From Nephrocerus scutellatus (lineage: Eukaryota; Arthropoda; Insecta; Diptera; Pipunculidae): DNA of 64,000 nt. Location: contig OX352764.1 in NCBI GenBank assembly GCA_947095585.1, positions 71,009,536 through 71,073,535 on the forward strand. Reading direction: 5' to 3'. The notes beneath the pieces were generated by a model, which saw nothing but the letters and a program-made list of their open reading frames with translations, was not told the DNA's origin and did not search any database. Position numbers and translations under genes: made by a program. Shown in pieces: positions 58,093-64,000 of the stretch (positions within the stretch are counted from its first letter, which is position 1; each line of letters opens with the position of its first letter).

Positions 58093-58163
58093 TTCTGGTA
58101 TTTTCTCGACACTTCTGTCTATAATACTGGAAGTTTCTGGAATCTTTTCAATGAGTATAAAAG
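58093..58163 (+). promoter_or_regulatory. Heat-shock-element cluster with TATA box
   Basis: 58130-58147 is GAAgtTTCtgGAAtcTTT, three perfect and one near-perfect alternating 5-bp HSF units. Upstream, 58093-58115 holds five more units in register, TTC-GTA-TTC-GAC-TTC, two of them imperfect. TATAAAAG lies at 58156-58163, 9 bp after the last unit. This is the arrangement of insect heat-shock promoters. About 150-190 bp of untranslated-looking DNA follows and then an RTE LINE instead of a gene. It could be an orphan hsp promoter or part of an LTR beginning TGTTACG at 57829 that belongs to the dead gypsy at 58858. Confidence 0.7.
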
Positions 58164-58344
58164 GTGGCGTTCACTGCAGAAAATTTATTAGTTAATTGGA
58201 ATTTAACCAGTGCAGTTGAAAAGCTCTTGCTTGTAGAAATATTTAAAAGTACAAGTAATAAGTGTTTTTGTGTACATTTAAAGTAATCAAGTAGTAGTAA
58301 GGCTACCAATTTTCGGAAATTTCCATTGCAATTTTATGATCTTT

Positions 58345-58795
58345 TTCCTGTTCCTTGTATGGGTGCAGCACTTGGAAGGTGACCGCTACTATCACAAAAA
58401 GATTACAAACGTTCTTAAATAGGTGTCTACGGAACATCTTACGGGTTTTCTGGCCTAGCCGTATCAATAACGAACATCTTTACCAGAGAACGGGTCAGGA
58501 ACCAATAGGCAAAACCATCCAACGACGGAAGTGGCAGTGGATGGGTCATACACTCCGAAAAGGCGACAGTTCCATAGCAAACTATGCAATGCAATGGAAT
58601 CCGTTATCTCAGGATGGTAGAAGAACGGGTCGTCCGAGAAATACATGGCGCAGAACAGTTGAGGAGGATTCACGGCGATTGAAGAAGAGTTGGAGAGAGC
58701 TGAAGCTCATTGCCAGGAACCGCACGCGATGGAGCGTAGGCGTAGTAGAGGCCCTAGGACCCACAAGGGGATATAGAACATAAACAAACAAACAA
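58345..58795 (+). mobile_element. RTE-clade LINE, 3' end
   Basis: A 142-codon frame (58355-58783) equals the C-terminal end of RTE ORF2: MYGCSTWKVT, LNRCLRNILRVFWPSRI, RRKWQWMGHTLRKGD and GRPRNTWRRTVEED are the usual blocks in the usual order. The RT and endonuclease are absent, so this is a 5'-truncated insertion. It ends in a short AAACAAACAAACAAAA tail (to about 58797). It interrupts the promoter/gypsy remnant region. Confidence 0.9.
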
Positions 58796-58857
58796 AATGC
58801 TACTTGCATTAAAACAATCGGTGAAAAAATTTTGGGGGGCGTCGAGATTTTATATGA

Positions 58858-59415
58858 AAATTCGTCATTGCAAACGTAAAAGTACCGATTTTGGGAGCTG
58901 ATTTCCTTCGCCTTTTTGATTTATTGGTTGATAGAAACGTAGAAAACTGATAAACAACAAAACTAAATTAACCAAAAGTGTTGATATCATTTCATTCACC
59001 TTGGGCTACGCCGGTTCACTTGGTTAAAAAACCAGATGGCAAATACTAAATACCCTTCATTCAGGATTTTTCTTCAAATCTATTTGGAAAAACCATATTT
59101 TCGAAAATCGATTTAAAACATGCTTTCAATTATGTTCTTGGTCCTCGAGTTTCAACAAACGGAATGGAATCTCTTTCTGAGAAAGTTCAGAGTATTAAAT
59201 AGTTTGCATTGCCCAAAATGGCCAAGGAATTAAAGCGTTTTATTTCGGCAATAAATTTTCACCGTCGTTTTTTACCACACCAGATGAAACTCCAGACACT
59301 AATTGTTGGAAACAAAAAGAATGATACTTCAGAATTAATTTGAAATGAAGAAACACTACAACCATTTCAATGTTGCGACGATGAATTATTCAATGATGTG
59401 TTATTGGCTTGTAAT
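58858..59415 (+). pseudogene. Gypsy (mag-like) protease-RT remnant
   Basis: One frame throughout, with stops at the end of each readable piece. 58858-58950 is the end of an aspartic protease (VPILGADFLRLFDLLVD). 58999-59160 is RT fingers (PWATPVHLVKKPDGKY, then HIQDF-like FIQDFSSNLFGKTIFSKID). 59160-59415 is the RT-RNase H connection (SEKVQSIK, ELKRFISAINFHRRFLPH). The RT core with its catalytic aspartates is missing by deletion, and the gag and integrase are gone. A very old insertion. Confidence 0.8.
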
Positions 59416-59506
59416 GATATTATTTATTGTATGTACTAATTGTCTGTAATGTGAATGTACGGTACTGCATGTCGTACTACTTATTTAGAGAAAAATACTG
59501 TATAAG

Positions 59507-60058
59507 TGTAGTTGAACTAATTATGGTGGTGTAGTTTTGCTAAGCAGTAAGCTGCAACCAGCGGCTTTGCAACCAGGATCAGAATCCTCAGCAAGGCGTG
59601 TTTAAAGAAAAAGATACATTCCTTTTGGGTGTATGTTTAACTCTGATTTTATTTTGTAACATCTGCTTCTTTTATAGTAATTCTAACAATGTAAATTTCT
59701 TATCTACTAATAGAAAATATGTATTTAATATCGTAGTGCATCGACATCGATGCACTTGAAATAGTTTTCGTTACATACAATGGTGTGCTCATTATTGATG
59801 CACTTGAAATGCTTATGCTATAGTAGGGCACGATGCAAATGCTCTACTTGTTGTGTATGATTCATAGGGCGCCGTGTCGGTGTTTGCCGAACACGTGTGC
59901 TTTGTTTATTTTGTAATGTAATTTATTGTTTTGTGAATGTTACTGATTGTGTGCGGTGTTTGTATTGACATTTGGTTTGTGTATTGATGTCGTCATAAAT
60001 TGGTATTCTTTATTGTGTTTACTTGGGTGGTGTGTATCAATTGCGGATATACACTACA
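59507..60058 (-). repeat. LTR of mdg1/412-like element
   Basis: In minus orientation it starts TGTAGTG at 60058 and ends ACTACA at 59507 (or at 59530, where another copy of these six bases occurs), giving 529-552 bp with TGTAGT/ACTACA inverted ends as in the 412/mdg1 group. A TATA box (TATAAAAG on the minus strand) lies at about 59670 and an AATAAA at about 59655. It is preceded by a purine tract AAAGGGTAAGGG (60059-60070), so this is the 3' LTR of the element to its right. Confidence 0.7.
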
Positions 60059-60181
60059 CCCTTACCCTTTGAAAAAAAAAATTTTGTTTTGTATATAAAG
60101 AACATTTTTTGTGTAGGATTTTTTTTTTTTTTTTGTTTAAGTAATAGTGGAAAAATGCGTTAAATTTAATTATATAATTGG

Positions 60182-63100
60182 TAGTTAGCTTAATCTAGGT
60201 TTGTATAATTTTAATTGATTATTATGTAATACGGTTATTATGCCGTTTTGGTTTATACTAGTATTTACACCTTGTTTATCTACTACTGTATATGGTCCTT
60301 TGTATGGACTTTGATTTTTTCTCCTATTTTCTACTTTTACTAATACTAGGTCTCCTATATTTATGTTTAATTTATTATTATTACTGTCTGAAGTTCTTTT
60401 CATTTTTACTTTAGTAGTTAAATCTTTTGCACGGTTTAGTGCTGTATTAAGTCTTACTCTTAGCTCGTTTGAATAATCGTCTAAATTGTAGATTTTGTTA
60501 TCGTTTTTGCATTTATCTGAGGGTAGTCTTGCTAGTTTACCGTAGATGAGTTTATATGGTGTGTAGCCTGTGTCTGTGTGTGGAGTTGTGTTGTATGCGA
60601 ATGTAAAGTATGGTACCCATTTGTCCCATTCATTGTCGTTGACAAAAGTTAAAAGAAATTCGTTAAATACTCTGTGGTTACGTTCGAGTGCTCCTATTGT
60701 TTGGTGATGGTATGGTGTGGAAAATGTTTGTTTTATTTCTAGTAGTGAACAAATATTTCTTAGTAGTTCGTTAGTGAATTCTGTCCCGTTGTCTGATTTG
60801 AGTATCTTAAAATGTCCATATTTTAAAAAAAAATTGTTCGACTATTGTTTTTGCTGTTGATGTCGCGTCTTTAGAGGTCATTGGGTGTGCAACTACGAAT
60901 TTTGTCAGTTCGCATTGTATTGTCAGAATGTATCTGAAATCATTTGAGATTCTCAATGGTCCTACTGTCTATTGATACTACTTCGAAACTAGTGTTAGGA
61001 GTGTCTGTTACTGTCAGTGGTTCTTTTGTATGCTTTGTCTGTTTGTTTCTAGCACAGAGATCGCAATTAGTTATGAATTTCTTAACCATTTGAGCTAAGT
61101 TTTTCCAGTTATATCTTTGTTTTAGTTTGATGATTGTTTTCTGACTCCGAGATGTCCGCCATGTGTTGAATTATGAAATTCGTCAATTAGTTTGTATTTT
61201 GTTAAATCGTCGTTTATTTGTTTGGGGGCGATATATATTAATATTTTTAGTTGAGGATTCCTGTTATTTATTTTTATATTTGCATATGCTTTCATTAGTT
61301 CTTCTTTTGTGTACACTTTAAATATATTATCATCGTATCCTAGCGCTAGGTTTTTAATATTTTCTTTTTCCATTCTTTGTGCAAGCTTTCTCAGTGTCGA
61401 ATCTGGATTCGCTTATTTATCGCTGCAACTTACGTGTACATGGTTATTTTCAATATTTATTCTACAGTTTTTTACATTTTTGTCGACATTAAATTTTAAT
61501 TTTAGTGGTCTATGGTCCGTGACCACTGTGAATTTTCTTCCGTAGAGATAAGGTTTAAAAAAATTTATGCTCCAGTGTATTGCTAGGAGTTCTTTTTCTA
61601 TGACTGGCTTGTTTATGTCGTGTTTTTGCAGTGATTTACTTGCGTATGATATTGATAAATCTTTACCAATCTCACCTTGCGAGAGTACTGCACCTAAAGC
61701 GAAATTTGACGCGTCAGTCGTTAATGTGAATGGTTTGTCAAAATCGGGGTATTGCAATATTGGTGGGCTGATTAGTTTTTCTTTCAGTGTTTCAAAAGCA
61801 TTCTGGCAGTTTGTTGTCCATGCAAATTTCGTGTTTTTCTTCAGTAGGGAATTTATATATTTGGCTGTATCTGCGAAGTTTGGTATGAATCGTCTGTAGT
61901 AGTTGCAGAATGCCACGAATCGTCTGACGTCGTCTGTGGTCTTTGGTGTCGGATAATCTTTAATCGTTTTAAATTTTGCAGGGTCAGTCTTAACTCCGTC
62001 TTTAGTTATTAAATGTGCTATATATACTACTTCTGGACGTAGGAAACAGCACTTTTCTGCATTGAGTTTCAGATTATAGTGTTTTAAACGGTCTAAAACT
62101 TTGATTAGATTTTGGTTGTGGTGATTTAAACTACATCCGTAGATGATAATGTCATCTACGTATAAAAATGCTTCAGTTTCAAGTCCAGCTAATGCTATGG
62201 TGAGCATTCTTTGGAAACTATTTGAGGATATTTTTAGTCCAAAAGGTAGACGTTTGAATTGATAATGTCCGTTTGGTGCTGAAAATGCTGTTAGTGGTCT
62301 TGAGTCTTTTTCTAATCCTATCTGGTGAAAAGAGCTTGTCATGTCGAGCGTTGAGAACCATTTAGCTCTCCCTAGCTTGTCTAAGATGTCGTCAAAACGT
62401 GTTAAAGGAAATTTGTCATTAACGATTTTGTCGTTGAGTTCCCTATAGTCGACAACTACTCTCCATTTGTTTTTGTCCGTTGTATTCTTTTTTGGTACGA
62501 GTAATAGTGGAGCATTGTAAGGACTAACTGAGTGTTCTATTATATCGTCTTCGAACATTTTATTTACTTGGTGTTTTATGACTTATGTTTGCGTGTGGTA
62601 GTCTGTAGTTTTTTATGTATACCGGTGTGTTGTCGTTTGTGGATATTTTTTGTGTGTAAAAATTGTTTGTTGTCAGATGGTCGTTTTCTAAATGAAATAC
62701 TTCTTGGTTTTGTTCTAAAATTTTTAGAAGTGCGTTTTTTGAATGTTCGTCTTTGCAGTCTATGTTTAAATTTTTTTGACCTCTTTAAAACGTTTGTTGT
62801 CATGGGGTTTGTGTTCACTGAAGTTAAGTATGTCGTAGTCTTTTAGTGGTTTGGTCTCTAATTTGATGTTTTTTAGTATTACCTTTGAGTTGGTTGCGTT
62901 TAGAATTCTGATATGTGTCATACCCGTTTTGGGTGCAATTGAGTTGCTTAAATAAACACCATCAGCTAATTCTTTGTTTAATATTACTCTGTCTTCGTTT
63001 ATTTGTAGCTTAATTGGTTGTATTATTTGTGTCCGTGGTGGTACTGTTATTGTCAGAGTCCGCAATATTTTTGAATACATTGGTAGTGTTGTAATTGTTT

Positions 63101-63404
63101 CATTTACTATTATTGATATAGTAAACGTCTCATAGTCGATTTTGCAGAAAAATCTTTTGAGAAAATCTCTACCAAGTATACCGTCTGTTTCAATTGGAAA
63201 ATTGTTTTTTACCAATTGGAAATCATGATTGCAGTACGTGTCGCCTATTAGCAGATCTAGTTCTATTATGCCTAAAGAAAATGTTTCCTCTTTTGTTATT
63301 CCTGTTAGTTTGCATTTTTCTTTCGGGTAGAATGGTTCATTTTCAACCTTGTTGGAAACCTTGAAAATTGATATGTCGGCGCCAGTGTCTATTAAAAATG
63401 ACAT
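60182..63404 (-). pseudogene. pol: mdg1/412-like gypsy pol, decayed
   Basis: Minus strand, in protein order. Protease 63404-62766: MSFLIDTGADIS active site, then ETDGILGRDFLKR. A frame change near 62770 leads into the linker (about 62765-62590: LTTNNFYTQKIS, PVYIKNYRLPHANIS). RT-RNase H runs 62558-61413 (VVDYRELNDK, catalytic YVDD at about 62160, TTDASNFALGAVLSQ), ended by an in-frame TAA at 61413-61415. The same frame resumes to 61122 (integrase zinc finger, FHNSTHGGHLG). A frameshift near 61140 leads to KLKQRYNWKN and NCDLCARNKQ; further breaks in the integrase core include an A-run near 60827. The C-terminal tail is 60403-60185 (LVKVENRRKNQSPYKGPY). The order is complete but non-functional. 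The protease-linker region is like 412/mdg1. Confidence 0.88.
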
Positions 63405-63812
63405 TTCTTTGTCTTTGCTTTTTAGTGTGATGTAATTTGTATTGCAATCCGAGATTTTGAAAATTTTTATTGGTGGCCTTGTGGAAAAAACACGTGCTCC
63501 GTGGCTTGCTCGTTTTCCTGATAGTTGTTAATATTGTCAGATTAAGATTAAGATATTTTTTTATTAAACATTAAAGTAATATACAATTTTGATTTAAAAC
63601 TAAACTTATAACTAATATTAATATGTGTCGGCTCAACAATAGGGGCCCGACGTATTTACATTGTCTTTTTTTTGGTATTGTTTGTTTTTAAACAATATTT
63701 TTAACTACTTAATCTACTACATGTTAATTTTTAAGGTAATTAAATTTTAAACAATAATTTTAAAATAAAATAAGAATGAAAAATATTAAGCGGCGTATAA
63801 GCAGGGCGAACT
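63405..63812. other. Non-coding AT-rich stretch
   Basis: Between pol and the next minus-strand coding end. On the minus strand it contains AATAAA near 63560, which could be the poly(A) signal of whatever ends at 63813. No gag was recognised where the gypsy element should have it. Confidence 0.5.
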
Positions 63813-64000
63813 TCAGCCTCTGTAATATTGGTTGCCCGCCTTCTCGTAGAAGGAGACGTGTTGATTGTTAAAGATGTCATCGAATCTAGCATCAGTGAAT
63901 CCTCTTATGTGTATGTACCGGTGACTTGGCTCGATTTCCTCGATTCGCAGTCCTTGCATCTCAGGACTTGGATGTGTTTCCAATGCGTCGACGAATTTCC
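63813..64000 (-). CDS. Unrecognised coding end, partial
   Basis: A minus-strand open frame entering from the right edge, 61 codons to a TGA at 63813-63815. It includes MQGLRIEEIEPSHRYIHIRG and ends AGNQYYRG. Base composition is higher in GC and codon usage more regular than in the surrounding DNA, suggesting real coding. I do not recognise a family. It could be the C-terminus of the gag of the gypsy element, with a 410-bp non-coding break before pol, or the end of a host gene with poly(A) signal AATAAA about 250 bp downstream. Confidence 0.4.
   Translation of the reverse strand, partial: KFVDALETHPSPEMQGLRIEEIEPSHRYIHIRGFTDARFDDIFNNQHVSFYEKAGNQYYRG

Overview
The window is eukaryotic nuclear DNA from a true fly (Diptera). 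The host genes resemble fly proteins, the DNA is AT-rich, and the retroelements are of insect types: an errantivirus-like gypsy, an mdg1/412-like gypsy, and Jockey, R1/LOA and RTE LINEs. A tephritid or related acalyptrate is plausible, but the sequence alone does not settle it. About 90% of the window is repetitive. Only two host genes are complete: Tap42/IGBP1 (+, three exons, 36698-37879) and Bdp1 (-, 38081-40258), arranged tail to tail about 200 bp apart. There is one 200-base assembly gap (53501-53700).

Layout. 1-1900: dead Jockey-type LINE. 2159-2388: MITE. 2890-5255 and 5949-7040: two decayed minus-strand copies of one LINE, separated by a small satellite cluster (5508-5948). 7277-8165: unrecognised DNA. 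8166-34496: a 26-kb satellite array with three nested periods: a 118-bp monomer, a roughly 0.94-1.06-kb subunit ending in a common linker, and a 5.9-kb higher-order unit. Each higher-order unit ends in the same 657-bp non-satellite segment (four copies). On the minus strand that segment looks like a captured core promoter, an ATG-free first exon and a splice donor, all pointing into the satellite. 34642-35074: second copy of the Tap42/Bdp1 3' region. 35151-36411: a cluster of MITE-like elements. 36698-40258: the two genes.

41062-47865: an apparently intact errantivirus-like gypsy provirus with 349-bp LTRs that I cannot tell apart, a tRNA-Ser-type primer site, gag, pol (-1 frame), env and a polypurine tract. 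It is inserted in a palindromic GCGC-rich site with a 4-bp duplication. It and an R1/LOA-type LINE (-, 48178-51994) both interrupt one older tandem-repeat locus. 52317-52722: trinucleotide microsatellite. 52723-56690: a second R1/LOA-type LINE on the plus strand, 5'-truncated and broken. 56691-57828: nothing recognised. 57829-59415: mosaic of a heat-shock-element/TATA promoter (LTR or hsp-like), an RTE LINE 3' end and a dead gypsy protease/RT remnant. 59507-63404: mdg1/412-like gypsy on the minus strand with its 3' LTR and a frameshifted pol. 63813-64000: an unassigned minus-strand coding end that runs off the window.

How the parts relate: the genes form a small euchromatic island (RNA polymerase III transcription factor and PP2A regulator) in a nest of transposons beside a satellite block. 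The most unusual structure is the satellite array with a repeated promoter-like segment. The most probably active element is the gypsy provirus.
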